From Bretschneidera sinensis (taxonomy: Eukaryota; Streptophyta; Magnoliopsida; Brassicales; Akaniaceae), in assembly GCA_023935145.1 (NCBI GenBank), contig CM043700.1:1186001-1250000 (forward strand): DNA of 64,000 nucleotides, written 5' to 3'. Below the pieces are notes generated by a model. It did not search any database. It was not told where the DNA came from and worked only from the letters and a program-made list of their open reading frames with translations. Of the stretch, positions 1-11,861 are shown one piece after another. A program made the position numbers and the translations under genes. How positions within the stretch are numbered: the stretch's first letter is position 1; the number at the start of each line of letters is the position of its first letter.

Positions 1-2919
1 AATTTATTCATAAGAAAATCTTTGAATTCTCTTCACAAAGGAAGAAAATTTTGTGTATTGTCAATTAATTGTTACAGTATATATTAATTGGGTGACTTTT
101 TGGTAGTTATTTAGAGGTATTACTTTGACAGAAATTATATCATTAAGAACAATTGATGTATCATTTTATAGTAATTTGATAAAATTGTATCATTTTGATA
201 ATAAAAAAATGATCATTTGACAGTACTTGAGATACCATTTGACATAATTTAAGTATCCTTCGATAATAATTTGGTATCGTTGCTTAAGGTAATGGCACTA
301 TATAGTTGCACCTTATATATAATAATAATAGTATAAATTAATTAATATCCAAATTTCATCTCTAAACTTTTAAAAAGATCGATTTGATCATTGAATTTTA
401 ATTTGTTATTCACTTATTAAAGATGGATAGAGATTGACGAAATTATCACATAAGTGTCTTACATAACAGGTTGAAATAAGTAAAAAAATAAATCGTACTC
501 ATCTCCTTCATTGTAACCAGAGCTGTTATTATGTAATTTTCCAAAAAATAATCACAGTACATACATAAAAGAACCTAAAAGAGATTAGGAGTGATTGAAA
601 TGTGACAAAAGAGAAAAGAAAATAACTAAGGAGAAAGATGAGGAGTTTTTCGGATTAAATTTCAAACAGGAACCCTGAATGATCAGTAATCTCTCTTGTT
701 ACAAAAAAAATTTGTATTAATTTCATAAAGCCAGAATTTATTTCATGGTCTCTAAACTTAAAGTACTAGACATAATTATGAACACTAATTTTCCCCTATA
801 ATATAAAACTGGAAGATTGTATTATTGTTTTCTAGGTTAACTAGCAGCTTTGAAGGTTCCTTTTTTTTGGTGTCACCCACAAATTGGCAACTCCCTTCCA
901 TTTCTTAATTTCACTGCATCTCATTCCCGTAGAACCAATCCAATTCCCAATCCCACAATGCTTCAGCATCAGCAATGGCCATTGTTGTGTTTCTAGTTTC
1001 TGCATTTTGAGAGGGATTGCCATGGTCTCCTGACGACGAACTCTCTGCTGAGCTTGTTCTTCTTTCAACCATTTGTGGGTTTTGATGATGAGACTGAGAT
1101 GTTGTTGCCTCATAATTACCATGAGCTTGTTGAGCTGTCATCGGCAGCTCCTGTATGATCACTCCAGGAGGAGGACGGCGGTCAAATGATCGTAAGCATT
1201 TTGATTTCTTGTACACCCGGCACAAACTGAATTCTTGCCTCAACTGTAAGAAATTGATACAACTCTTAAAAAATTATTTGGGTGACCAATTAATATCTCA
1301 TGGAAAAAAGTTCAACTATTTTTTTTTTACATGTATAAACTATAATATTACGCCTTTTAAGTGAAGGACATATGCATTGCCTGAGAACCCAAATGAATGA
1401 ATTAAAATGGTGCAAACTAAAAAAGATTAATGGGCTTTACACAAACCTCAAGTGTGGGCAAAGTATTAAGTCGCAATATTAGTAAAAAGAGGAGGTTCTT
1501 ATGATTGGAACAAACAACAATTGCTCTAAAACCAATTTAAAAGAGATTTGAGTGAGCAATTATCCAAGAAACATCTAAGATCAAGAGACGCCTTACTTAT
1601 AACTCATTCTTGTCATTCGGTTCATAAACCAATCAAAAACTTTCCTTCCACTTAATATAGTACTAATCTGTGCTTTTTAAAAGAAATTAAAATGTTTAAT
1701 TATCAGTCAAGTTCCTGCAAGTGTCAATGATTTACTAGTTAACTAGCCGGGAATTACAAATGGGTGTCAAAAACAAGAGTTCCCTAGCAACGCTCATCCA
1801 AAAAAACTTTCTTATGAAAAGGTCTAATTATTCTTTTAATTATATCAGTTTCATATAGTATTACAACTTACATGTACTAGTTTTTTTTTTTTTTTCATAT
1901 ATGAGTCTATGATCTGGTGGTTGTTATTCATCTAGGCTTCATATATAAGATTATATGAAAAATTTCTAAGCTTAACTCTTGGTGGAAGCATGCCCTACCT
2001 CAATATATGTGAAAGTTAGCTTAGATGTGTATCACTTGTTTCTCAGCCCTAACTTATAATTACTAAAAATAATAGTAAGGTTAATCTCATACCTAAACTA
2101 AAAGGATATAATATAGTTACCATTATTTGAGCTGAATTACTTGATGAAGAGGGTATTGCTGCTTCTCCTCCTTGAACAGCTTTATATTCATTCATCTTCC
2201 ATTCGGTCTTTGTACCACTAGGAGCTCTTCCATGATAGAAAACCATTGTTCTTTTCCCACCAACAGGGCGAGTAGCATTGGAAGATGAGTAAACCACACC
2301 GGGAGACCCAGTAGCCTTCCAGTATCCAGTCTCCGTGAGCCGCCTCGGTCTCCCTCCCCGGGCTTCACACTCTTGCCTTGGAACGAAGAAAAACCATTGT
2401 TCAGGGTCTTTATGGCACAGATTTACTGAGAATTCTGCAACAATTACATTTTTCATTAGATATTTGCAAGCTAGTCCTTGTAATCATCTCAATATAACTT
2501 TTAATTAGCTGAAAGTGAAAGGTAATAGAAGAAGGTCAGTTCAAAATTTGAGCTTATTAGTGTAACCTAGCTAGCTAGCTCCATGGACATGCAATTAATA
2601 ATTTAAGGTATGAAAATTTATATAGCTATTAGTAGATATAATATATAGAAACCACATGAAATCTAGCCATTTTTTTGAATACCCAGGTAAGCAAAAACCA
2701 TAGAGAAGAAAGAAGAAAAGAAACAGATGAAACACACATATACAAATATATATAAAAGAAATCTAAAGGAGAAGATTTTTACTAGGAAGATCTTCAGGGT
2801 TATACTCATATATATCGACAACGGGAATAACCCGATCCATAAGCTGGTTCAAGCCCTCTCTCCTGCCTTCTAACTTGTTATGAAGATAGAAGGAGACCAA
2901 CTCTTCTTCAGTAGGATAT
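1..2919. repeat. Left copy of NAC tandem duplication
   Basis: This block aligns almost base for base with 7369-10310 (offset about 7365-7369), including introns and downstream sequence, so it is a segmental tandem duplication. The window begins inside the copy, so its left limit is not visible. The right limit is sharp: similarity stops at about 2919, inside the first NAC exon. Positions 1-910 are AT-rich sequence downstream of the gene with no coding signal. Confidence 0.93.
911..2919 (-). pseudogene. NAC transcription factor copy 1, 5'-truncated
   Basis: Exons on the minus strand are 2783-2919 (partial exon 1), 2121-2434 and 911-1243, with GT/AG borders at the same places as the right copy. 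Exons 2 and 3 are open and encode the NAC core ([30 protein letters not shown]) and the variable C-terminus. Exon 1 breaks off after the codons for YPTEEELV, so the start codon, the first ten or so residues and the promoter are gone, replaced by unrelated sequence from about 2920. This copy keeps VPRQ and TEWKMNEYK, as I remember them in Arabidopsis NAC090. The right copy has changed both. It is most likely a recently truncated pseudogene unless another promoter and first exon are used. Confidence 0.85.
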
Positions 2920-3810
2920 AAAGAAATTAAATACTAAAAGGAAACTAGCTACTAAAATACAATAATTCTTAAAACTCAAAATATTCATAATATTTCATGA
3001 TTACAAATTTGTCTCGATACCCTAAATTAAAACCCCTAACTCTATTCTTCCTTTTGTACCCCATCAAAACTCCTCCAAAAGACCATCATCCATTGGCTTT
3101 GAAATCATTCTACTAAACACATCCATACGAAAATAAAGAGGAGAGGTGATAGAAGGTAACCTTTCCGGAGACCTCTAGAAGCTTGGAAATGACCGCATGG
3201 GCATCCATTAAAATGCAAGTGGATCTTTGCTTGCTAAATGGGGTCAAAATGGGCTCCAGAGTTGTTTTAGGAATATAATTGCATATTTTTTCGTTCCCTT
3301 TTCAAGATGGTTAGCAGTCATCTTTATGAAGCAGATATGTTAAATGACTTTGACAGTCCTCTATTTTTGGTTTGGTATATATAATGATAGAGAGTAAAGT
3401 TTCAATGGAGGTAGCTTAGGCCTTTCAATAATCACATTTGCTTAGATTTAGGGTTTTTGTATTCTTTGGGATCAAAAGTATTTGGGCACTGGGGTTGGTG
3501 GGTTGGCTGATGAAGAGGCTTATGTCTTGCTGAAAGAGCAGTACAAAATTACCATAACAGAGATGTTTTGTTCCATCTTGATTTCTGGCTAGCTCAGAAG
3601 AAGAAATATATCATCATGATAGAGGGTGATCTTTATCATTTACCATCAGTGGTCTAAATTATGTTTCCTCTGTGACTCCATTTGTAGTTCTGTTGTGGTA
3701 CATCACCAAATAGGGAACTAATTCTGGAAAGAGAAGATCATGCAACTATTTGTACAAATGAAGTTGGAATTACATGACTAGTAATTTGTTTCTTTTCTTT
3801 TTGGTGGCAG
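2920..3810. other. Unassigned sequence between NAC copy 1 and VPS55 exons
   Basis: I searched this stretch for the missing NAC 5' end and for the VPS55 first exon (a short N-terminus followed by a hydrophobic segment) and found neither. It is moderately AT-rich with no long open frame. It has no counterpart near the right NAC copy, so it arrived with, or belongs to, the VPS55 segment. Confidence 0.5.
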
Positions 3811-4947
3811 GCGTGTGCAATATACAACAATTGGTGGCCCATGTTGTCAGGTTAGAGGAGCCATTATAAGTTGGTTATCCTACTAACAAATTAGGTTGCA
3901 TCTTAAAGGTTGATAATTCAAATTTATCCTCCCTGCAGCTCTCATGTATGTTCTGGTGCCTATGCCTTGTATGTTCTTTGGAGGAGGGTCCACTCAGTTT
4001 CTAACTAGGCGGGATGGTGGGGGGTCAGTGTTCCTAAATCTAAGCTTTTTTCGTAAACTACTAGTCTTTCTTATGCTTTGTCATTTTCCATTTCTCCTAT
4101 TGAAAGTAACCCATAGTTTATTTATGATGCCCAGACATTAATGTGTCATGCACTGTCGTAGGTTTAAATTCTTTTGTTGGATCCACATATTAGATAAAAG
4201 ATTGTTTATCTTATTTTACGGTTGCAGATTTGGTTGATAAAATCACACTTAATTTAATAATTGATGACAATTTACATGGGCTGACTTTGTGAACTTTTCA
4301 TCAAAGTGTCAATTATCACCTTTTTCCTTTTTGTCTATTTTTCACCCTTTCTGTTGCCATCTTCCAAAAATTTAACAGAAGGTTGATTAGGTTTTGGAGA
4401 GGGGGAGAGAGAGAGATAAATTAACTAAGTAGAATTTTGGATTAGATGGATTGGTTCATTAGAAATCTGTATTATTCTTCCAAAGAAATGGCATATTCAC
4501 TTTTGTAAGATTGAAGACTTTCCTTTCTTCTCTCATTTCGATAAAGTGACCTTACGTTACATTGATATGAGTTAAAATTGGAGATCAAATCCATTTCTCT
4601 GGTATTTGAAATGATATGCATAACTCTAACTTGCATGCTTAGTTTCTGTGTAGCAAATTGCATTCACAAGGTGGTTGTTTATTTCATTGTATTTTCTTAC
4701 TGATTCAATGTAGAACTTTTCTATTTTTCATTTTTTTTCCTTTTCGTAAATTTTGTGTTACAGTTGGATAGATGCTGCTAAATTCCTGACAGGAGCATCT
4801 GCTGTGGGTAGTCTAGCCATTCCTATCATCCTAAGACACGCTCATATGATTGAGACAGGTGCTATGTTCATTGAATTCACATCGTTCTTCATATTTGTCT
4901 GCACTGTCTTGTGTTTTCACCGTGCTAGCCTCGAAGATGAGTGGTGA
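3811..4947 (+). pseudogene. VPS55: VPS55 homologue, last three exons only
   Basis: Three exons with clean borders (3811-3850, 3939-4023, 4764-4947) join in frame to give about 103 residues. They contain NNWWPML, YVLVPMPCMFFGGGSTQFL, DGGGWIDAAKFLTGAS, SLAIPIILRHAHMIETGAM and a hydrophobic segment before HRASLEDEW, then TGA. This matches the plant VPS55 family, small endosomal membrane proteins of about 140 residues that work in trafficking to the vacuole. The first exon, with the N-terminus and first membrane segment, is not found in the 890 bases upstream, and beyond that lies the NAC fragment. The exon sequences show no stop or frameshift. It is either a young 5'-truncated fragment or a gene whose first exon lies beyond the NAC copy. 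Confidence 0.8.
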
Positions 4948-5552
4948 TATATACCCTATATCTCTGAAAGTTCTTATGTAAGTTCCATGCTGGTGTGAAT
5001 TGGGATATATTATGATTGATCAAATGTAGAGACAAATTGTAGGGAAAAGAAATGGAAAGTTTCCGACATTGTAAATCTGTTTTATATGTATATCTGGAGA
5101 AGGTGGTTTGACTGAGTTTTTGGTCTACTTGACTTGACACCCTGTTTGCTTCTAACTTCAGGTTTGTGTTTTAGATGGGGCATCCTCATGTTTGATATTT
5201 CTTGCTTGGTCTTGAGAAAATAATTGAAAGTAAATTGTCTTGCCAGATTTCTTGTTTTCAGGTTCCTTCTTGAATAGTAGAAATCATTGTGGATAGTACT
5301 CTACAAGTAGAGTCCTGTGGATATCAATGGTAGAGGAATTAAAAGAAAGGGTTGTGGATATGTGACCCTTGGGACATCTATGAGACTACTTTGAATCCTA
5401 CATAAGATGACATAAAAAAATTAGGTACTTTTCATGAATTCAAGTTATATTAGGTACTTTTCATGAATTCAAGTTAAATAAAAAAAATTAAAATTGTTGA
5501 TGCAAAAAATCTACTACTACTGACGTGGTCTGGGCTTTGCGTCTGGTATGTA
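4948..5552. other. VPS55 downstream region with 29-bp direct repeat
   Basis: This is 3' flank of the VPS55 exons without coding signal. Positions 5421-5449 and 5450-5477 are two nearly identical head-to-tail 29-bp units (TTAGGTACTTTTCATGAATT...), a simple local duplication. Confidence 0.6.
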
Positions 5553-6200
5553 TCAATTATGATCATTCACCATGATATTGAGAGAGTGGCTTAGGCCATA
5601 TATGGTCTGTTCCATGTGGTTCATGGCCTCACATAACTTCCGAACCTCCCGAGAAACATTATCACATACTCTTTGCATTAATTTCTCTGATATTGCAATC
5701 AATCCTACAGATAAACTATTTGCAATAGTTTTATCAATTCTCTGCATACTGTGCATGATTTCTCGCATCTCGTTAGTTAAATGCTTAACACGTGTTTAGA
5801 TGCTCAAAATCAGAATTCACATGAAGATCAGAAAATACCTCTAAAACAAGGGTTACCTGTTCTGATGGAAATGTCGGGGCCACTAGAGAGTTTGTCGGCG
5901 TTTCATATCCTTGTATTCCTTAAAAGTTATATATGGCTGGATTATGCAGCTAGTGTTTCCACGACTTCTTTAGCCAACACCCTCGATTTGTTTCTAGTGT
6001 TCATCTCTTACGTTTAAAGGCAATCGATACCAGCACTAGTTGTACCACTGAGGGCGCTTCTTTGTTGACGGTAGATTTGCGGATAAGGACTTTTGCAATT
6101 GTGAGAAAGTTGTTTGCTCCGTGTGAAATTGTTCCATTCAGTTGTTTGACACGCAATACCAATTGTCCCAAGGCATTCTTTTCTGTCTTTTCCACTCACA
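5553..6200 (-). other. Unrecognised decayed reading frame
   Basis: On the minus strand an open stretch (6195-6001) is followed, after stops and at least one frame change, by another (about 5900-5553) that reads like a real amphipathic protein, with segments such as KHLTNEMREIMHSMQRIDKT and SEKLMQRVCDNVSREVRKL. The helix-forming, charged composition differs from random AT-rich translation. I do not recognise the family. It could be the C-terminal part of a transposon accessory protein or a captured gene fragment. It is broken by frameshifts, so it is not presented as a gene. Confidence 0.25.
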
Positions 6201-7368
6201 CGTCTTAGCAAAGACTAAGATGGTTCTTGTTTCTATTTCACTAATATGGAATAAAACTTAATTAATTAGTCAGTGGGAATATATAAGTTGATAGTCAGGG
6301 AAGTGATGGTATGTATTGATCCATGTGTATATTTTACCATAATGAGTCAACTTATAACAAGTCAATTAAGTTTCTGTAATACATGCATTTATGCAGCTAG
6401 CATTATTATAGAATAAACTAAAAGAGCCTATGGAAGACTAGGTAGATAAGACTTTCATCATCCACAACCACAATTCCACACCTTAAGAAAAAATTGAATT
6501 ATATAGATTGACATTGTGCGTTGCAAACAAATTCCATGGAAAATTTTAAGGTCAAAATAATTCATAGAAATATCTTAATTTAAAAAATATTTTATGATTT
6601 ATCCACTTTTTATTTTATTTTATGTAATTTATTTCGCGTCAAAATAAATTTTATATTTTGTTTCCTTAATAAAGTTTATTTTATCATAAAATAAATCGCA
6701 TAGGAAAAATGAAAAACTGGTAAACTACGTTTTATTCAAAATTAAACCTAAAGTTTCTTCTCTTGAAGCTGAAATCCACCAAACTATAGGTTTCTATTTT
6801 TCATAGAAATCAAAATCATGTTAATCTAGTTGTAATTGATATGACGAGTTTTAGCATATGCAAAGAAATTTACTCAACCAATTAGGGGAGGGCATGTGGG
6901 AAACAGACCTTTTTCAGTTCAATGTATTGATGCTATCATTACAATGTAGCATAAAATGATTTGCTACCAATGTTCTTTGATTATAATTAAGTTACGTCAT
7001 AGTTTAAAAGTCATTTGATTGATAAAAAAATAATTTAATTTAATAAAAAATCATCATTTTCTTACCAAAATCACGGTCATAACTCAAAAGTTATTTGATT
7101 GATTGATAAAAGAAAACGACTTTAATTTAATAAAAAATCATCAGCTTCTTGTCAAAACCATACAAATTAGACTTAGATATCCAGAAAAGTCATCATCTTC
7201 TTGATTTAAACATTTTTTTCCTCTTTATATTAGTTGTATTGTTGATCACAAAATTTAATATATAGTAAATATTAAAAAAGAGAAAATTTTCAATACACAA
7301 AGATATTACTAGTACTCATTTCTGTGAATCATACACAAATAATATTGAATTAATTTTATGTATAGGAA
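6201..7368. other. AT-rich intergenic DNA with a local tandem duplication
   Basis: No gene is seen. Positions 6995-7162 contain two degenerate tandem units of about 80-88 bp. Each runs from a GTCATA(A/G) start through TTTGATTGAT and AATTTAATAAAAAATCATCA to a (C/G)(T/C)CAAAA end. The remainder is AT-rich without other structure. Confidence 0.5.
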
Positions 7369-10310
7369 CAATTTATTCATGAGAAAATCTTTGAATTCTC
7401 TTCACAAAGGAAGAAATTTTGTGTATTGTCAATTAATTGTTACTATATATATTAATAGGGTGACTTTTTGGTAGTTATTTAGAGGTATTACTTTGACAGA
7501 AATGATATCACTAAGAATAATTGATGTATCATTTTATAGTAATTTGACAAAATTGTATCATTTTGATAAAAAAAAATAATCATTTGATAGTAGTTGAGAT
7601 ACAATTTGACATAATTTAAGTATCCTTCGATAATAATTTGTTAGCGTTGCTTAAGGTAATGGCACTATATAGTTGCACCTTATATATAATAACAATAATA
7701 TAAATCAATTAATATCCAATTTTCATCTCTAAACTTTTTTAAAAAATCGATTTGATCATTGAATTTTAATTTGTTATTCACTTATAAAGATGCATACAGA
7801 TTGACGAAATTATCACATAAGTGCTTTACATAACATGTTGAAATAAGTGGAAAAATAAATCGTATTCATCTCCTTCGTTGTAATCAGAGCTGTTATTCTG
7901 TAACTTCCCAAAAGATAATCACAGTACATACATAAAAGAACTTAAACAAGATTAAGAGTGATTGGAATGTGACAAAAGAGAAAAGAAAATAATTAAGGAG
8001 AAAGATGAGGAGTTTCTCGGATTAAATTGCAAACAGGAACCCTAAATCATCAGTAATCTCTATTGTTACAAAAAAATTTGTATTAATTTCATAAAGCTAG
8101 AATTTATTTCATGGTCTCTAAACTTAAAGTACTAGACATAATTATGAACATTAATTTTCACCAATAATATAATACTGGAAGATTATTATTGTTTGCTAGG
8201 TTAAGTAGCAGCTTTGAAGGTTCCATTTTTTTTTTTTTGGTGTGTCACCCACAAATTGGCAACCCTCCATTTCTTAATTTCACTGCATCTCATTCCCGTA
8301 GAACCAATCCAATTCCCAATCCCACAATGCTTCAGCATCATCAATGGCCATTGTTGTGTTACTAGTTTCTGCATTTTGAGAGGGATTGCCATGGTCTCCT
8401 GACGACGAACTCTCTGCTGAGCTTGTTCTTCTTCCAACCATTTGTGGGTTTTGATGATGAGATTGAGATGTTGTTGCCTCATAATTACCATGAGCTTGTT
8501 GAGCTGTCATCGGCAGCTCCTGCATGATCACTCCAGGAGGAGGACGGCGGTCAAATGATCGTAAGCATTTTGATTTCTTGTACACCCGGCACAAACTGAA
8601 TTCATGCCTCAACTGTAAGAAATTAATACAACTCTTAAAAAATTATTTGGGTGACCAATTAATAACTCATGGAAAAAAGTAACGTTTTTTTTTTTTGCAT
8701 ATATAAACTCTAATATTACGCCTTTTAAGTGAAGGACATATGCATTGCCTGAGAACCCAAATGAATGAATTAAAATGGTGCAAACTAAAAAAGATTAATG
8801 GGCTTTACACAAGCCTCAAGTGTGGGCAAATTATTAAGTCGAAATATTAGTAAAAAGGGAGGTTCTTATGATTGGAACAAACAACAATTGCTCTAATATC
8901 AATTTAAAAGAGATTTGAGTGAGCAATTATCCAAAAAACATCTAAGATAAAGAGACGCCCTACTTATAATTCATTCTTGTCATCCGGTTCATAAATCAGT
9001 CAAAAACGTTCCTTCCACTTAATATAGTACTAATCTGTGCTTTTTAAAAGAATTAAAATGTTTAATTATCAGTCAAGTTCCTGTAGGTGTCAATGATTTA
9101 CTAATTAACTAGCCGGGAATTACAAATGGGTGTCAAAAACAAGAGTTCCCTAGCAACGCTCATCCAAAAAACTTTCTTATGAAAAGGTCTAATTATTCTT
9201 TTAATTATATCAGTTTCATATAGTATTACAACTTACATGTACTAGTTTTTTTTTTTCATATATGACAGATCTATGATCGGGTGGTTGTTATTCATCTAGG
9301 CTTCATATATAAGATTATATGAAAAATTTCTAAGCTTAACTTTTGTTGGAAGCATACCCTACCTCAATATATGTGAAAGTTAAGCTTAGATGTGTATCAC
9401 TTGTTTCTCAGCCCTAACTTATAATTACTAAAAATAATAGTAAGGTTAATCTCATACCTAAACTAAAAGGATATAATATAGTTACCATTATTTGAGCTGA
9501 ATTACTTGATGAAGAGGGTATTGCTGCTTCTTCTCCTTGAACAGCTTTATATTCATTCATATTCCATTCGGTCTTTGTACCACTAGGAGCTCTTCCTTGA
9601 TAGAAAACCATTGTTCTTTTCCCACCAACAGGGCGAGTAGCATTGGAAGATGAGTAAACCACACCGGGAGACCCAGTAGCCTTCCAGTATCCAGTCTCCG
9701 TGAGCCGCCTCGGTCTCCCTCCCCGGGCTTCACACTCGTGCCTTGGAACGAAGAAAAACCATTGTTCAGGGTCTTTATGGCACAGATTTACCGAGAATTC
9801 TGCAACAATTACATTTTTCATTAGATATTTGCAAGCTAGTCCTTGTAATCATCTCAATATATAGAAAATCCATGCTACAAAAAGATGATTAACTTTTAAT
9901 TAGCTGAAAGTGAAAGGTAATAGAAGAAGGTCAGTTCAAAATTTGAGCTTATTAGTGTAACCTAGCTAGCTAGCTCCATGGACATGCAATTAATAATTTA
10001 AGGTATGAAACTTTATATAGCTATTAGTAGATATAGTATATAGAAACCACATGAAATCTAGCCATTTTTTTGAATACCCAGTTAAGCAAAAACCATAGAG
10101 AAGAAAGAAGAAAAGAAACAGATGAAACACACATATACAAGTATATATAAAAGAAATCTAAAGGAGAAGATTTTTACTAGGAAGATCTTCAGGGTTATAC
10201 TCATATATATCGACAACGGGAATAACCCGATCCATAAGCTGGTTCAAGCCCTCTCTCCTGCCTTCTAACTTGTTATGAAGATAGAAGGAGACCAACTCTT
10301 CTTCAGTAGG
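7369..10310. repeat. Right copy of NAC tandem duplication
   Basis: This copy matches 1-2919. It differs by scattered substitutions and small indels, mostly in A or T runs, including a roughly 32-bp segment near 9859-9890 that the left copy lacks. Unlike the left copy it continues uninterrupted through exon 1 into a promoter-like region. The left end coincides with the first base of the window in the other copy, so the true left boundary cannot be placed. Confidence 0.93.
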
Positions 10311-10343
10311 ATAGAAACGAAACCCAGGTGGCCAATCCTCCAT
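8280..10343 (-). CDS. NAC090: NAC-domain transcription factor, NAC090-like
   Basis: A plant-specific DNA-binding transcription factor expected in the nucleus. Exons on the minus strand are 10178-10343, 9486-9799 and 8280-8612, and all junctions are GT/AG. They join as 166+314+333 nt to give 270 codons plus TGA. The start is the ATG at 10343 ([20 protein letters not shown]); an upstream in-frame TTG is not credible. Residues 1-160 are the NAC domain, with [12 protein letters not shown] (subdomain A), EQWFFFVP (C), [10 protein letters not shown] and [16 protein letters not shown] (D), and HEFSLCRVY (E). The last 100 residues are Ser/Gln-rich and end in an acidic, Trp-rich segment ([10 protein letters not shown]) that resembles an activation region. 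The wording is closest to NAC090 as I remember it, a member linked to senescence and stress responses. Two positions differ from the left copy: VPRH for VPRQ and TEWN for TEWK. Confidence 0.9.
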
Positions 10344-10560
10344 TTTAATTTTCTCTCTCAAAACTATCTTATATAATATTATTTTGCTATATATTTATAG
10401 CTAATTAACTTACTCTCTCAATATTTCTCGTACTTTTGATTTTTCACGCATATAAGTTCTTTGTCTATTATATTCAATTAAGGAGAGGTTCATATATAGA
10501 TGAACATAAGTTAGGCAAGAGAGCAAAGAGAGAGACAGGGAGAGAGAGAGAGAGAGACGA
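10344..10560 (-). promoter_or_regulatory. NAC promoter region with TATA box and AG repeat
   Basis: A TATAAATATATA-type box on the minus strand occupies about 10389-10400, some 50 bases upstream of the NAC start codon. That leaves a very short 5' leader, about 20-25 nt if transcription starts near 10365. An (AG)n run at about 10540-10557 lies further upstream; read from the gene strand it is a (CT)n tract, common in plant core promoters. The left NAC copy has no equivalent. Confidence 0.5.
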
Positions 10561-11060
10561 GTGAAATGAGAAAAGGGTAGCACATGGGGTTGCCTGGAAA
10601 CTTCCACGCGCTTGTGTGGATGAAAATCTCTCTTTTAATCCGAATTTTTGATTTAATAATTATTTTTGAGACCTTTATATTAAAAAAAACCTTGCACTCT
10701 CTTCAAAGACACAAAGAAAGTGTTGAAATAACTGAGAAACAAACAATGTCCTTAATTAGGAAGAGCAAAGGAGCTGCTTTTCATATCATAGTCGAATTTA
10801 TTATTTTCAAAAGAGATATGTCGTTATATACTATTATTAATTGTCTACTTAATTACTAAGTAAACAGTACGTGTTAGGTCATCAAATTCAAAGAAGTGTA
10901 GAAATTATTTGAGAGTAGTTAAAGCTTGAATTGTTTAAATTTCCATGAACTTACTCGATGGACAATATTTTTATGGAAAATGCATAAGGTAGTACTGTGC
11001 TATGATATTATTGACACCCTGAATTTCATCTCATTAATCGCTGTGGTCAAATAGCACATA
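10561..11060. other. NAC upstream flank
   Basis: About 500 bases of AT-rich sequence with no coding signal and no recognised repeat. It may contain distal promoter elements of the NAC gene, but none can be pointed to. Confidence 0.4.
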
Positions 11061-11208
11061 GGTAAAGTTTGGAAACTTTTAAAATTTTGATTTAAGTAAA
11101 GTTGTTTAAAATGAATAGTGAGTTAATAAGGTGAGTACCGTAATGAAATAAACTTGATTTAGTTTAAGATGATTTAAGATAGATTTAAAAAATTTACCAA
11201 ACATTACC
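11061..11208. mobile_element. Small MITE with GGTAA-GTTTGG inverted ends
   Basis: The ends are inverted repeats: left GGTAAAGTTTGG, right CCAAACATTACC, with further imperfect pairing inward (TTTTAAAATTTTG against AAATTTTTTAAA). The element is 148 bp, AT-rich and non-coding. Both sides are flanked by TA. The ends resemble those of the element at 63196-63325, and the size suits a Tourist or PIF/Harbinger-type MITE. Confidence 0.55.
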
Positions 11209-11303
11209 TATATAAATTGTACAGCTTGAAAGGTGAATCAGCTCAGGTATTTGGTGGTAATTGACATAGTTAGTTTCGATGGAGTTAGGCATATATAAGC
11301 AGT

Positions 11304-11357
11304 TACACACACGCGTGCGCGCGCGAGCGCGCACACACACACATATATATATATATA
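11304..11357. repeat. Alternating purine-pyrimidine microsatellite (CA/CG/TA)
   Basis: A compound tract runs (AC)n, then (GC)n with one AG interruption, then (CA)n, then (TA)n, about 54 bp of nearly perfect purine-pyrimidine alternation. The GC-rich core stands out against AT-rich surroundings. Confidence 0.9.
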
Positions 11358-11861
11358 AAGATATGATTTGACTATTTTAATCCCAAATGAGTAGTTATCG
11401 TTCATTTTGTTGGGAGGTTTACTGTTCATATGGGATTAAGATGAGATAAATTTAATCTTAATACCACATTTTTTGTTCCTCATCTCCTAATGCGATAGAA
11501 TTAATCCCACTCACTTGGGACTAAAAATTTTCTTGTCTTTTTCACCCTTGAGTAATAATTTTTATAATATATAAGTTCTAAGACTAAAGGGATTGGGTAA
11601 AACGGTTATAAGCTTTGCCTCTTTTTTTCTTTTCTTTTTTTATAAAAAAAACCTCTTTGTGGTGGAAAGAGTTTGACAAGATCCCTACCAGTTTATTAAA
11701 AAAAATAAACAATTTCAATCAAACGAGGGGACATAAAAGCCCATACCCTAGACAAACCCCAGAGGGCCTTTGGCTTGACCTTAAAAAAATAATTACAGTT
11801 TTCTAAAAATAGGCAAACCAAAATTGTCTACGTCATACGCATGTTTTCAAGAAAATGGTAA
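11358..11861. other. Intergenic DNA before the nested complex
   Basis: AT-rich sequence with long A/T runs (around 11615-11710) and no gene that I can support. Confidence 0.4.

Noticed and set aside
10158..10361. NAC start at an upstream in-frame TTG giving MREKIK before MEDWPP
   Set aside because: TTG is not a normal plant nuclear start, and the family begins a few residues before [11 protein letters not shown], which fits the ATG at 10343.
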